Positions 8,530 through 17,853 of a DNA stretch of 64,000 bases are shown here, piece after piece (within the stretch, counting starts at the first letter, position 1; every line of letters starts with the position of its first letter). The DNA is from Cyanobacterium stanieri LEGE 03274 (lineage in GTDB: Bacteria; Cyanobacteriota; Cyanobacteriia; Cyanobacteriales; Cyanobacteriaceae): assembly GCF_015207825.1 (NCBI RefSeq), contig NZ_JADEWC010000012.1:1-64000 (forward strand). The letters run 5' to 3'. Position numbers and translations under genes: made by a program. The notes below the pieces were generated by a model, which did not search any database, had not been told where the DNA came from, and worked only from the letters and a program-made list of their open reading frames with translations.

Positions 8530-10131
8530 ATGACCATACAGCTAATTGAAAGGCAAAAACAATTAGAAAAACTGAAAAATGAAGAATTTGACTGCTTGAT
8601 TATCGGAGGAGGTGCAACAGGCACAGGCTCTGCATTAGAGGCTAATAAGAGAGGTTTAAAAGTAGCCCTGGTTGAAAGATTTGACTTTGCGTCGGGTACG
8701 AGTAGCCGTAGTACAAAATTATTGCATGGTGGGGTAAGATATTTAGAACAGGCTTTTAAACGTTTGGACGTTGAGCAATTTAATTTGGTAAGGGATGCCC
8801 TATCAGAAAGAAAAAATGTCATTCACATTGCCCCCCACTTAGCCAAGCCTTTACCCTTGATAATTCCTTTATATCAGTTTTGGCAAATTCCCTATTTTTT
8901 CACAGGGTTGTTAATGTATGATTTACTATCAGGAAAACAAAGTTTAGGGCGCAGTCGTTTACTTAGTATTAAAGATACTTTAGAGTTATTTCCCTCCCTC
9001 AATACCGAAGGTATGATTGCCAGTGTCATGTATTATGATGGGCAGTTTGATGATGCTAGGCTTAATGTGGAAGTAGCCATGAAAGCCATTGAGCAAGGAT
9101 GTGCGATCGCAAATTACCTCGAAGTCATTGAAATTATCAAGGAAAATGATAAATGTAGGGGGGCAGTGGTAAAAGATAGCCTTAGTGGTGAAACCTTCCC
9201 TATCAAAGCCGAAGTTGTAGTTAATGCCACAGGGCCTTATAGTGATAGTATAAGACATTTAGACCAAGCCGAAGCCGAAAAGATACTCAAAGTAAGCTCA
9301 GGGGTACACATTGTTGTCGATAAAGCCTACGCCCCTGGAGATGGTGCTTTATTGATTCCTAAAACCGATGATGGTAGGGTTATTTTCATTGTACCTTGGC
9401 GTCAATTTACCCTCATTGGTACAACGGACGAAGAAGCGCAAGTTAATGATAATCCTCAGCCGACGGAAGAAGAAATCGAATATTTAATGGCATACGCTAA
9501 CCGCTATCTAACCGAAACCATTAATCGTCAAGATGTCTTATCGGCATGGAGTGGATTACGCCCCCTTGTTTCTCCTAACCATAGTGCTAATTCTACCGCT
9601 AAAATTTCCCGAGATCATACTATTCTTAAGTCTAAAAGTGGTTTAATCACCATTACAGGGGGAAAATGGACGACTTTCCGCAAAATGGCGGCCGATACCA
9701 TCAACCAAGTTATTAAACAATTATCCTCCCCTAGTGGTTTTTCTGGTCATTCTTCTGAGTTAATTCCCGTGGCAGGGGGCGAAAACTATGATTTTGATCA
9801 ATTAGATCAAAAATTAGCTTTAACCATTGAAGATGAGGCTATTAGACATCACCTAATTAATTATTATGGTTCAAGGGCGATCGCCATTAATACCATCATA
9901 GAAGAATATGGCATCGAAAGATTAGCTCCCCAATATCCCTTCATCACCGCCGAGGTTGCCTACGTTTGTCGCTATGAAATGGCACAAAAATCAGAGGATA
10001 TTTTATCCCGTAGATTTAGGTTAACATTCCTAGACTCCGCCGTCAGTAAGCAAGTAACAGAAAAAGTAAATACCATCATTGAAAAGGAAAAAGCAACCAT
10101 AAATCAAGAAAAAATAACCGTTAACTCTTAA
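8530..10131 (+). CDS. glpD: Glycerol-3-phosphate dehydrogenase, FAD-dependent
   Basis: A 533-residue flavoprotein that oxidises glycerol-3-phosphate to dihydroxyacetone phosphate and passes electrons to quinone at the membrane. The FAD-binding Rossmann motif IIGGGATGTGSALEA lies near residues 24-38. SSRSTKLLHGGVRYLE, the characteristic GlpD segment, follows near 58-73. IPKTDDGRVIFIVPW and the ITGGKWTTFRKMA motif near 370-385 complete the family pattern. A good promoter lies at 8433-8461, AAGGA sits ahead of the ATG, and a rho-independent terminator follows at 10241, so the gene is monocistronic. Confidence 0.93.
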   Translation: MTIQLIERQKQLEKLKNEEFDCLIIGGGATGTGSALEANKRGLKVALVERFDFASGTSSRSTKLLHGGVRYLEQAFKRLDVEQFNLVRDALSERKNVIHIAPHLAKPLPLIIPLYQFWQIPYFFTGLLMYDLLSGKQSLGRSRLLSIKDTLELFPSLNTEGMIASVMYYDGQFDDARLNVEVAMKAIEQGCAIANYLEVIEIIKENDKCRGAVVKDSLSGETFPIKAEVVVNATGPYSDSIRHLDQAEAEKILKVSSGVHIVVDKAYAPGDGALLIPKTDDGRVIFIVPWRQFTLIGTTDEEAQVNDNPQPTEEEIEYLMAYANRYLTETINRQDVLSAWSGLRPLVSPNHSANSTAKISRDHTILKSKSGLITITGGKWTTFRKMAADTINQVIKQLSSPSGFSGHSSELIPVAGGENYDFDQLDQKLALTIEDEAIRHHLINYYGSRAIAINTIIEEYGIERLAPQYPFITAEVAYVCRYEMAQKSEDILSRRFRLTFLDSAVSKQVTEKVNTIIEKEKATINQEKITVNS

Positions 10132-10240
10132 TAATATAATGAACGATTACACTTGATTTAACTAGAAAAAAAATAGCATAAATTCTCTTTTTTCTTATTA
10201 TCCTAGGTATCATAAATATAATATTTTGAACTAGCCCTTT

Positions 10241-10263
10241 CCCCTCTTTTTGAGGGGCTTTTT
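10241..10263 (+). terminator. Rho-independent terminator of glpD
   Basis: CCCCTC (10241-10246), a T-rich loop, GAGGGG (10252-10257), then C and five Ts. It is about 110 bases after the glpD stop. A second small hairpin (CCGTC/GACGG, 10358-10374) lies just before the next gene. Confidence 0.75.
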
Positions 10264-10404
10264 GTAGGCAAAACATTGCTATTTTTCCAATATTAAAAAT
10301 ACTTTCATTCCCTGTCCATTCCCAAACTTCACCCCATCGTTTACCATTAACAAAAAGCCGTCTAAGAATGACGGGGTTTTAAACCTATTTTTGGATAAAA
10401 AGAT

Positions 10405-11739
10405 ATGCTAATTAAGAGAATATTATCCTGTTTGATTATCTTTTCTCTAAGTATAATGATCAGCAGTTGTAATGACACCATTGACAGTGTACAAGCCTTT
10501 AACACCAATAATGCACCCATTCCCAAAGTTGATAACATCGCCGAGGTAGCCCCCCCAAAATTAATTCAAGAATTAAATAAAACCTTCTTATCAAAACAAC
10601 CCCAAGTAAGTATTATTAGCCCCGCTGATAATGAAATTCTTTCTACCACCACAGCCCAAGTCAAATTAGAAATAAAAGGATTAGATATATTTAAAAATGA
10701 AGAATTACAGATGGGGCCCCATTTACACTTCTTCCTAGATGATCAACCCTATCAAGCCGTATATAATACCAATGAGCCTTTAACTTTATCCGATTTAGCC
10801 CCCGGCACCCATACCATTCGGGTTTTTGCCTCCCGCCCATGGCATGAAAGTTTTAAAAATCCTGATGCCTATGCCCAAACCACCTTCCATGTTTTCACTC
10901 CCACGGAGGATAACAATCCTTCAGGAAGCCAACCCCTTCTTACTTACAGTCGCCCCCAAGGAAATTATGGGGCTGAGCCCATTATGCTCGATTTTTACCT
11001 CACCAATGCGCCATTACATCTTGTTGCCCAAGAAAACCAAGAAGACGGTATTCGGGATTGGCGTATTCGAGTAACAGTTAACGGAGAAACTTTTTTATTG
11101 GATACTTGGCAACCGATTTATTTGACTGGTTTTAATAAGGGCGAAAATTGGGTAAAATTAGAGTTTATTGATGATCGTGGAGATGTGATTAAAAACTCTT
11201 TTAATAGCACTGTGAGGGTAATTAATTATGATCCCAAAATTAAGGATACTTTGTCAAAATTAGTGACGGGTAAAATTAGTTTAAATAAGGCAAAGGCTAT
11301 TACCATTCCTACTTATATAGAGTCTCCTGAAACTACGGTAGAAGAAGTTATCGAAAATGAAGTTGATGAGGTGATGATGCCTCAAGAAGAAACCATAGTT
11401 GAAGATAATATAAATCAAGAGTCTGATGTTAGTGACACTGAGAATAAGGATTTAAAAAAAGACTCTGAGACGATAACAGAGGAGGAAAATCAAGAAGCTA
11501 CCACGGAAGATATTCAGGCAACAACCAAGGAGGAGGATGTTATTAATGAAATCTTAGATACTGTGTTAGAGGAGGAAAATCAGAAAAATTCCCCAGAAGA
11601 TAATATGGTTAATAATGATGAAGAAAATAAGTCTTTAGAAGAAATTATTACGGAGGAGATTATCGATGTGCCACCCTCTAATGATGGGGAAAAGGATATA
11701 TCAGCCGATGATAATGATGAAGTAGTAACCATTAATTGA
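10405..11739 (+). CDS. Predicted lipoprotein with Ig-like domain and long acidic tail
   Basis: A 444-residue secreted protein of unknown function. The N-terminus is a lipoprotein signal (MLIKRILSCLIIFSLSIMISSC) with lipobox Cys22. Residues about 65-165 look like an Ig-like beta-sandwich (SIISPADNEIL..., APGTHTIRVFASRPWHE). A second beta-rich segment around 190-280 includes WRIRVTVNGETFLLDTW. From about 310 to the end, the chain is almost entirely Glu/Asp/Asn/Thr-rich with no hydrophobic core, presumably disordered. The acidic tail could bind cations or cell-wall material, but that is inference. Monocistronic, followed by a 240-bp A/T-rich spacer. Confidence 0.7.
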   Translation: MLIKRILSCLIIFSLSIMISSCNDTIDSVQAFNTNNAPIPKVDNIAEVAPPKLIQELNKTFLSKQPQVSIISPADNEILSTTTAQVKLEIKGLDIFKNEELQMGPHLHFFLDDQPYQAVYNTNEPLTLSDLAPGTHTIRVFASRPWHESFKNPDAYAQTTFHVFTPTEDNNPSGSQPLLTYSRPQGNYGAEPIMLDFYLTNAPLHLVAQENQEDGIRDWRIRVTVNGETFLLDTWQPIYLTGFNKGENWVKLEFIDDRGDVIKNSFNSTVRVINYDPKIKDTLSKLVTGKISLNKAKAITIPTYIESPETTVEEVIENEVDEVMMPQEETIVEDNINQESDVSDTENKDLKKDSETITEEENQEATTEDIQATTKEEDVINEILDTVLEEENQKNSPEDNMVNNDEENKSLEEIITEEIIDVPPSNDGEKDISADDNDEVVTIN

Positions 11740-11979
11740 TAAAATTTATTATAGTGTATTAATAATAATCACTGCTTAATTTGTTATGGATAATTGTTAA
11801 ACTATTGTATTTTTTACTTATTAATATTGTTATTTACAATAAATCAATATTTTATTAAAATAAAATTATATTATTAAAAGTATTGTTTTGTTGAAAATAT
11901 ATTATTAATGTAGTAATTTTTATTATAAATAGTCAATTATCCATTTTTATCTTTGATTAAAGTAATAGTTTAAATAATT

Positions 11980-12723
11980 ATGGCAGGGCATAGTAAGTGG
12001 GCGAATATCAAAAGACAAAAAGCGAGGGTTGATGCTAAAAAAGGTAAAACTTTTACCCAACTTTCTCGGGCAATTATTGTAGCAGCCCGTAATGGTATTG
12101 CTGATATTGATGGTAATTTTCAGTTACGTACGGCGGTAGAAAAGGCTAAGGCCGCGGGGATACCTAATGATAACATTGAAAGGGCGATCGCAAAGGGCGC
12201 TGGTACTTATAGTGACGGGGAAGCCAACTTAGAAGAAATTCGTTACGAAGGTTATGGCATTGGAGGAGTTGCGGTATTGATTGAAGCCCTAACAGATAAT
12301 CGCAATCGCACCGCCGCCGACATCAGGGAAGCCTTTAGTAAAAATGGCGGCAATTTGGGGGAAACGGGTTGTGTTAGTTGGATGTTTGATCATAAGGGGG
12401 TGGTAATATTAGAAGGGGAAATAGACGAAGATAAGTTGTTAGAAGTATCTTTGGAGGCGGATGCCCAAAGTTATGAAATTATTGAGGAGGAAGATTATCA
12501 GGGGGTAGAAATTTTTAGTGAGGTGACAAATTTAGAAAACCTTAACCAACATTTGCAAAATCATTTTTCGGTGAAGGAGGCAGAATTACGTTGGATTCCT
12601 AATAATTTTGTAGAAATTAATGATCCTGAACAAACTAAATATTTATTAAGATTAATGGATGCTTTAGAGTCTTTGGATGATGTTCAAAATGTCACCGCTA
12701 ATTTTGAATTAATTGATGATTAA
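11980..12723 (+). CDS. YebC/PmpR-family protein (TACO1-type)
   Basis: A 247-residue cytoplasmic protein beginning MAGHSKWANIKRQKARVDAKKGK, the diagnostic YebC N-terminus. KAAGIPNDNIERAIAKGAG, YEGYGIGGVAVLIEALTDNRNRT and FSKNGGNLGETGCVSWMFD are also present. Family members have been described as DNA-binding regulators and, more recently, as factors that relieve ribosome stalling, so the name 'transcriptional regulator' should be used with care. No functional partner is adjacent; convergent pheS lies downstream beyond a heptamer repeat. Confidence 0.92.
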   Translation: MAGHSKWANIKRQKARVDAKKGKTFTQLSRAIIVAARNGIADIDGNFQLRTAVEKAKAAGIPNDNIERAIAKGAGTYSDGEANLEEIRYEGYGIGGVAVLIEALTDNRNRTAADIREAFSKNGGNLGETGCVSWMFDHKGVVILEGEIDEDKLLEVSLEADAQSYEIIEEEDYQGVEIFSEVTNLENLNQHLQNHFSVKEAELRWIPNNFVEINDPEQTKYLLRLMDALESLDDVQNVTANFELIDD

Positions 12724-12810
12724 TAATTATCACTTCAGTATGCAATTTGTCTTTTAAGTGATGGGGAGTGTGGGTGATGGGGAGTGTGGGTGATAATAGT
12801 TTAATTATTT

Positions 12811-12838
12811 ATTGTCAATTGTCCATTGTTAATTGTCA
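12811..12838. repeat. Heptamer tandem repeat (ATTGTCA type)
   Basis: Units ATTGTCA, ATTGTCC, ATTGTTA and ATTGTCA lie between the convergent yebC and pheS genes. A short direct repeat, GATGGGGAGTGTGGGT, is immediately upstream (about 12760-12790). Confidence 0.8.
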
Positions 12839-12899
12839 ATTTTTAAAACCCTTAATGGCAAACAAATATGAGGTTGCACATCAAGGGTATATATGATGA

Positions 12900-13895
12900 T
12901 TAAAATTGATTGAGGAAACGTAAATCGCTATTGTACAAACGACGAATATCATCAATTTTGTGGAGAATCATGGCGAATCTTTCTACCCCTAAACCCGCAG
13001 CAAAACCACTATATTCTTCTGGATCATAACCTACGGCTTTTAGTACATTAGGATCAACCATACCACAACCCATGACTTCTAACCACTTACCTTGCCATTG
13101 TACATCAACTTCGGCGGAAGGTTCGGTAAAGGGGAAATAACTAGCACGGAAAACCGTGGGTAAGTCATCACCAAACATTTGTCTTAAAAATTCTTTGATA
13201 GTGCCTTTTAAATCGGTGAAAGTTAGGTTTTTGCCAATGGCTAAGACTTCGATTTGATGGAATACTGCTGAATGGGTAGCATCTACGGTGTCACGGCGAT
13301 AAACTCTCCCAGGGGCGATAATACGGATGGGGGGTTCGTTATTTTCCATGTATCTAATTTGTACCGAAGAAGTATGGGTACGCAATAGGCTACCATCTCC
13401 AAAGTAGAAGGTATCTTGCATATCTCTGGCGGGATGCTCGGGGGGGGTATTAAGGGCTTCAAAGTTGTAGTAATCGCTCTCGATTTGAGGCCCTTGGGCG
13501 ACTGTATAGCCTAAACCAACGAATATATCAATCACTCTGTCGATGGTGCTTTGGAGGGGATGGGATTTGCCGAGGGGTTTACTGACTCCTGGCATGGTGA
13601 CATCGATAGTTTCTGAGGCGATTTGGGCTTGTATTTGTTGTTGTTGTAATTTTTCTTGTTGTTGGCTGAGGCTATTTTGAATTTTATCTTTGATTTGATT
13701 GGCAACGGCACCGACAACGGGGCGCATTTCGGGGGAAAGTTTGCCCATTCCTTTTAAGATTAGTGATAGTTCGCCTTTTTTTCCTAGGTAGGCTACTCTT
13801 AATTCTTCTAATTTTTTTAGATTATCGCTATGGGCGATCGCACTTTGGGCTTCTTTTTCAAGGGTTTGTAGTTGAATTTCGATTTCTGTTGCCAT
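12900..13895 (-). CDS. pheS: Phenylalanine-tRNA ligase alpha subunit
   Basis: A 331-residue class II aminoacyl-tRNA synthetase subunit that charges tRNA-Phe as an alpha2-beta2 enzyme. The N-terminal coiled coil (residues 1-90, [13 protein letters not shown]) is followed by the catalytic core. Visible there are [10 protein letters not shown], the motif-2 region [35 protein letters not shown], and the motif-3 glycine-rich [14 protein letters not shown] near 298-311. pheT is not adjacent in this window; in cyanobacteria the two genes are often unlinked. ATG at 13895. The upstream gap holds a repeat cluster. Confidence 0.95.
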   Translation of the reverse strand: MATEIEIQLQTLEKEAQSAIAHSDNLKKLEELRVAYLGKKGELSLILKGMGKLSPEMRPVVGAVANQIKDKIQNSLSQQQEKLQQQQIQAQIASETIDVTMPGVSKPLGKSHPLQSTIDRVIDIFVGLGYTVAQGPQIESDYYNFEALNTPPEHPARDMQDTFYFGDGSLLRTHTSSVQIRYMENNEPPIRIIAPGRVYRRDTVDATHSAVFHQIEVLAIGKNLTFTDLKGTIKEFLRQMFGDDLPTVFRASYFPFTEPSAEVDVQWQGKWLEVMGCGMVDPNVLKAVGYDPEEYSGFAAGLGVERFAMILHKIDDIRRLYNSDLRFLNQF

Positions 13896-14020
13896 CTTTT
13901 TTTAATCATTCTCAGGTGTCGTTAATTCATTATTACTTAAAACACACCCTAGGACAATTGAATTGATAATTGTTTGACTCAATACCCGAAACCTAAATCC
14001 TATTAATCAAATTTATCATC

Positions 14021-14215
14021 ACCCACCGTGTAATGAATCACAGTGCCAAATCTGATTAGTAGAATTTACCATAACTCACCATGTAATAAATTATACAGCT
14101 GATATTAAGTTCGGATACTTTGTTATAAATAGATTGTATTTTCGCAGTTGCCCCACCGTGTAATGAATTACACGGCTAATTGTTTATCGTTCAATGAATT
14201 GAACTAAAATTAATT
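14021..14215 (-). repeat. Cluster of three decaying copies of the double-palindrome element
   Basis: The pheS-sdhA gap (13896-14371) holds three successive versions of the CACCGTGTAAT palindrome, near 14021-14046 (imperfect), 14076-14098 (imperfect) and 14156-14175 (perfect, CCGTGTAATG/AATTACACGG). The last is followed by the TTCAATGAATTGAA palindrome near 14190-14203. The element reads in the reverse direction; its distal part (TTATAAATAGATTGTATTTTCGCA) precedes it at about 14124-14147. No gene is seen in the gap. Confidence 0.75.
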
Positions 14216-14371
14216 ACTTTAATATTTTTGGCATTGCTGATTTTGAGTATGAAGCATTATTTAATTACAGTAAATGTATAGTATTAAAACTATTATTAAT
14301 ATTGCCCATTCCCTATTGCCAAACTAAACTAAAAATCTTACCTTAATTCACCAACGCCATATTTTTCATAC

Positions 14372-16120
14372 CTAATATTTTCTTTCCTTGGGTTCAAACA
14401 TATTGATAACTACGGGCATATAATCGATTTTTACCCCATCAGGGTGATGATAGGCGAGGGTATGTTGCAAAAATTGTTGATCATCACGTTGGGGGAAGTC
14501 TTCCCGTGAATGGGCGCCTCGGCTTTCCTGCCGTTGCATGGCGGAGGTGAGAATCATTTCTCCTACTACCATGATATTTTTTAATTCGAGAGCTTCGATT
14601 AATTCTGTATTCCAGTAGGTTGATTTATCGTCAAGGAAAATTTGATTGTAAAGGGATTTAAGTTCTTGAATTTTATCTAATCCTTGCTGCATTATATCTT
14701 GAGAGCGAAACACCCCACAATGTTCTGTCATGGTATCCTGAAACCTTTGCCTTAATTCATTAATTCTCAAATTTCCCCGCTGATTGAGTAAACAATCGAT
14801 TCTGGCTTGGGCGGTTTCTAAATATGGTATTTCGTTGATGGTAGGAAACTCTCTATTTTGCACATAAAGTGCGATCGCCCTTCCCGTTTTTCTGCCATAT
14901 ACCACGCATTCCAACAAGGAATTACTACCCAAACGGTTGGCGCCATGTACCGATACACAGGCACACTCCCCCGCCGCAAAAAAGCCTTCTACAAGGGTAT
15001 CTTTATCCTGACGTATCCTCCCATCGGTATTCACAGGGATTCCCCCCATACAATAATGGGCAGTGGGGCGCACGGGCATGGGCTCATGCACCGCATCAAT
15101 ACCCACCAACCGATGGGCTTCCTCCCAACAAAAAGGTACACGACTCATAATTTTTTCCTTACCCATGTGAGTCAAATCCAGATGTATATAAGGCCCTCCT
15201 GCCCTGCCATCGCTGTGGATACCCCTCCCCGCCCGAATCTCTTTCACAATCGCCCTAGAGGTGATGTCACGGGGGGCGAGTTCCATTTGATTGGGGGCAT
15301 AGTTTGCCATAAATCTTTCCCCCTCGCTGTTGCGCAAATAAGCCCCTTCTCCCCTCACCGCTTCCGAGATTAATACCCCCACAGGATATAAACCCGTAGG
15401 ATGAAATTGGACAAATTCCATGTCTTCTAAGGGCAACTGGGCGATCGCACACATTCCCAAACCATCCCCCGTAGAAGCATAATCATTAGAAGTAGTATTA
15501 AAAACCCGTCCATAACCCCCCGTGGCAAACATCACTGCCTTAGCCCTAGCCACTTGCACATTACCATCATCAATGTTAAACATTACTACTCCTTTGGCTT
15601 CCTGTTGCCCCGAAGGCTTCTCCTCCAAAATCAAATCCATCACATACCATTCATCATATATCTGCACCCCGAAACGTCGTAAATTGTTCACCAATTCATG
15701 TAAAATAGCATGACCAGTTTTATCGGCTGCATAACAGGTGCGCTTGTGAGAATGCCCCCCAAAAGCCCTTTGGGCAATTTTTCCATCTTCCAAACGGGAA
15801 AATAACACCCCCAAATGTTCCAACTCAATAATTACTTCGGGGGCTTCCTTGGTTAAATATGCCACCGCATCTTGATCGGCTAGATAGTCCGAACCCTTGA
15901 CCGTATCAAAGGCGTGGGCTTTCCAATCATCCTCAGGGTCAACATTTTTTAATGTTGCCGCAATGCCTCCTTGTGCCGCCACAGAATGGGAGCGAATGGG
16001 ATGGGTTTTTGCCACCAAAGCCACATCTATATCTTGATTTTGCTTTTTGATTTCCAAGGCCGCCCGACAACCTGCTAAACCACCGCCAACGATAATGACA
16101 TCATGCTGTAACATAACCAA
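14372..16120 (-). CDS. sdhA: Succinate dehydrogenase/fumarate reductase flavoprotein subunit
   Basis: A 582-residue FAD subunit of respiratory complex II, which in cyanobacteria feeds electrons from succinate into the thylakoid plastoquinone pool. The FAD dinucleotide fold is at IIVGGGLAGCRAALE (about residues 9-23). SHSVAAQGGIAA (about 44-55) contains the histidine normally covalently bound to FAD. HPTGLYPVGVLISEAVRGEGA and RPTAHYCMGGIPVNTDGR are active-site segments, and ECACVSVHGANRLGSNSLLE is the C-terminal FAD contact. The iron-sulphur subunit gene is not adjacent, as is usual in cyanobacteria. Start taken at 16120; an ATG two codons in (MLQHD) is an equal alternative. Confidence 0.93.
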   Translation of the reverse strand: MVMLQHDVIIVGGGLAGCRAALEIKKQNQDIDVALVAKTHPIRSHSVAAQGGIAATLKNVDPEDDWKAHAFDTVKGSDYLADQDAVAYLTKEAPEVIIELEHLGVLFSRLEDGKIAQRAFGGHSHKRTCYAADKTGHAILHELVNNLRRFGVQIYDEWYVMDLILEEKPSGQQEAKGVVMFNIDDGNVQVARAKAVMFATGGYGRVFNTTSNDYASTGDGLGMCAIAQLPLEDMEFVQFHPTGLYPVGVLISEAVRGEGAYLRNSEGERFMANYAPNQMELAPRDITSRAIVKEIRAGRGIHSDGRAGGPYIHLDLTHMGKEKIMSRVPFCWEEAHRLVGIDAVHEPMPVRPTAHYCMGGIPVNTDGRIRQDKDTLVEGFFAAGECACVSVHGANRLGSNSLLECVVYGRKTGRAIALYVQNREFPTINEIPYLETAQARIDCLLNQRGNLRINELRQRFQDTMTEHCGVFRSQDIMQQGLDKIQELKSLYNQIFLDDKSTYWNTELIEALELKNIMVVGEMILTSAMQRQESRGAHSREDFPQRDDQQFLQHTLAYHHPDGVKIDYMPVVINMFEPKERKY

Positions 16121-16286
16121 ACCTGAGTAAACATCACTATTTCTATGGTGTGACAGTTCTGGGAAAATGTACTATTTTGATTACAATTCTTTGTATTTTA
16201 ATCTAAGGTGCGATCGCATCTGCTTGATATTAAGTTGAAATAACTTGTTACAGTAAAAGCAAAAGAGTATTTCTTATTTAAATTAA

Positions 16287-17345
16287 CTAAAAATAATCTT
16301 CTTCTTCTAAGGATTGATGGTCATATAATTCTTCTAATTTTTGATGACTAAGACGACGGGATACCCGACGATATTTTTTTGTGTTTAATTTTGGTTCTGT
16401 ATAGACTTTACCAGAATTTTTGACCATTTTTTTTAAGCTCGATTCTGTATCACGGGTTTGGGCTATTTTCTCTTCTTGGGCAAGGATTTCGTCTAAAAAT
16501 TTGAGGTAATATTCATATCTTTCCCATGTTCCTTTGACGATACATTCTGGCTCTTCTTGATGTAAACAGTCGTTAAATTTACATTGCCCTTGACTTAGTT
16601 TTTGTCTGGCTTCGGGAAAGTAGTTAATCAAATTTTGGGAATCACAATCGAAGTCTGGTTGGTTAAATCCGGGGCTGTCGGCTATGTAACCTCCTTGGGG
16701 AATTTCAAATAATTCTACGTGGCGGGTGGTGTGTCTGCCTTTTTGTAGTTTTCCTGATACTTCACCGATGCGGATGTTTAATTGGGGAATGAGGAGGGAG
16801 GTTAAACTAGATTTTCCCACTCCGCTAGGCCCTGCAAAGATGGTAATTTTATTTTTTAAGGCTGTTTTAATTTCTTCGATTCCTTGATTATTTTCTACAC
16901 TAAAAAAGTATGGTTCATAGCCCCATAATTTTAATTTTTGTTTCCATTCTTTTTGTTTTTCTTGGGATATTAAATCAGCTTTATTTAGTCCTAATAATAG
17001 TTTTAAATTAGTGGATTCTGCTTTGACTAAAAAACGGCTAAGTTGGACGGGATCTAAGGTTGGTTCTTCGAGGGCAAAAACTAACAATATTTGATCTGCG
17101 TTGGCCATGGGGGGGCGTTGTAATTCTGTTTTACGGGGGGTTACAGAGGCGATCGCCCCTCGTTCAAATTCTGTAGATTTTACATAGATGCGATCGCCCA
17201 CAAGCACACTTTGACCAATTTTTTTAAGACGAGTGGGACGAGTACAAAGGAGCGTTTGCCCCTCATCTAGTCTTACCTGATAAAAGTTAGCCTGTACGGC
17301 CATTACAGTACCAATTTTGTGGTCAGATTTAGTCATAACACTCAA
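16287..17345 (-). CDS. rsgA: Small ribosomal subunit biogenesis GTPase RsgA
   Basis: A 352-residue circularly permuted GTPase that checks late 30S assembly. An N-terminal OB-fold (about 1-75) is followed by the GTPase motifs in permuted order: NKADL (G4, about 156) precedes GPSGVGKSSL (G1, about 192) and DSPGFNQ (G3, about 244). A zinc-binding segment CKFNDCLHQEEPEC follows. The C-terminal tail after about residue 300 is basic and somewhat longer than in many homologues. Its ATG overlaps the stop of the upstream tusA-like gene by four bases (ATGA-type junction), so the two are translationally coupled. Confidence 0.93.
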   Translation of the reverse strand: MSVMTKSDHKIGTVMAVQANFYQVRLDEGQTLLCTRPTRLKKIGQSVLVGDRIYVKSTEFERGAIASVTPRKTELQRPPMANADQILLVFALEEPTLDPVQLSRFLVKAESTNLKLLLGLNKADLISQEKQKEWKQKLKLWGYEPYFFSVENNQGIEEIKTALKNKITIFAGPSGVGKSSLTSLLIPQLNIRIGEVSGKLQKGRHTTRHVELFEIPQGGYIADSPGFNQPDFDCDSQNLINYFPEARQKLSQGQCKFNDCLHQEEPECIVKGTWERYEYYLKFLDEILAQEEKIAQTRDTESSLKKMVKNSGKVYTEPKLNTKKYRRVSRRLSHQKLEELYDHQSLEEEDYF

Positions 17346-17563
17346 GACTTGACCAACAAAGCAAAATAATCATCCAATGGAGTAATAGACTCTATCTTAT
17401 ACCCCTCCATTTTAAGACTATTTGGTACTTGTTCTATGGGTTCTCCTCCATCAAGCCAAATTTCTAATAACTCACCTGAGGACATTTTTTCTAATTGTAA
17501 TTTACTACGAATAAAATTTAGGGGGCAAGGTGTTCCTCTTAAATCTAATTTATTATCATTCAT
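17342..17563 (-). CDS. TusA-family sulfur carrier protein
   Basis: A 73-residue protein with the TusA signature LDLRGTPCPLNFIRSKL; the Cys of the CPxP motif is the sulfur-carrying residue. Family members relay persulfide sulfur for tRNA thiolation, molybdopterin or other pathways. Which route this protein serves is not known from context. It is the first gene of a two-gene unit with rsgA (4-base overlap). The 290-bp region upstream (17564-17853) is A/T-rich with no gene. Confidence 0.88.
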   Translation of the reverse strand: MNDNKLDLRGTPCPLNFIRSKLQLEKMSSGELLEIWLDGGEPIEQVPNSLKMEGYKIESITPLDDYFALLVKS

Positions 17564-17853
17564 ATTTTGCTATATTTTTAAAACTAATTTTTTGTAATAA
17601 AAACATTAATTGAACTATTATTTTTAGCTATTTAATTATTAAATAATACTTGTTCTTATTTTTGCAAATAAAGATCTTTTCAATTTTTAATACTTATCAA
17701 TAAGTCATACCAAGTGTGTTTCATTATTTGTTGAATAAATGACCAATAAATCCTAGTTGAATTCATTAAAAAATAAAGTATTACTCATAAAATTAGTCAC
17801 CCATTAAAGAAATTAGAAACAGATTATATTGATATTAATTATTTTAACTGACT

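Noticed and set aside
14156-14175. GTAATGAATTAC as an NtcA site
   Set aside because: NtcA sites are GTA-N8-TAC; here the spacing is 6 and the sequence is part of a dispersed repeat.
14858-15373. 171-residue forward frame inside sdhA
   Set aside because: Shadow of the sdhA coding sequence on the other strand; its composition (His/Pro/Arg-rich) is typical of an antisense frame.
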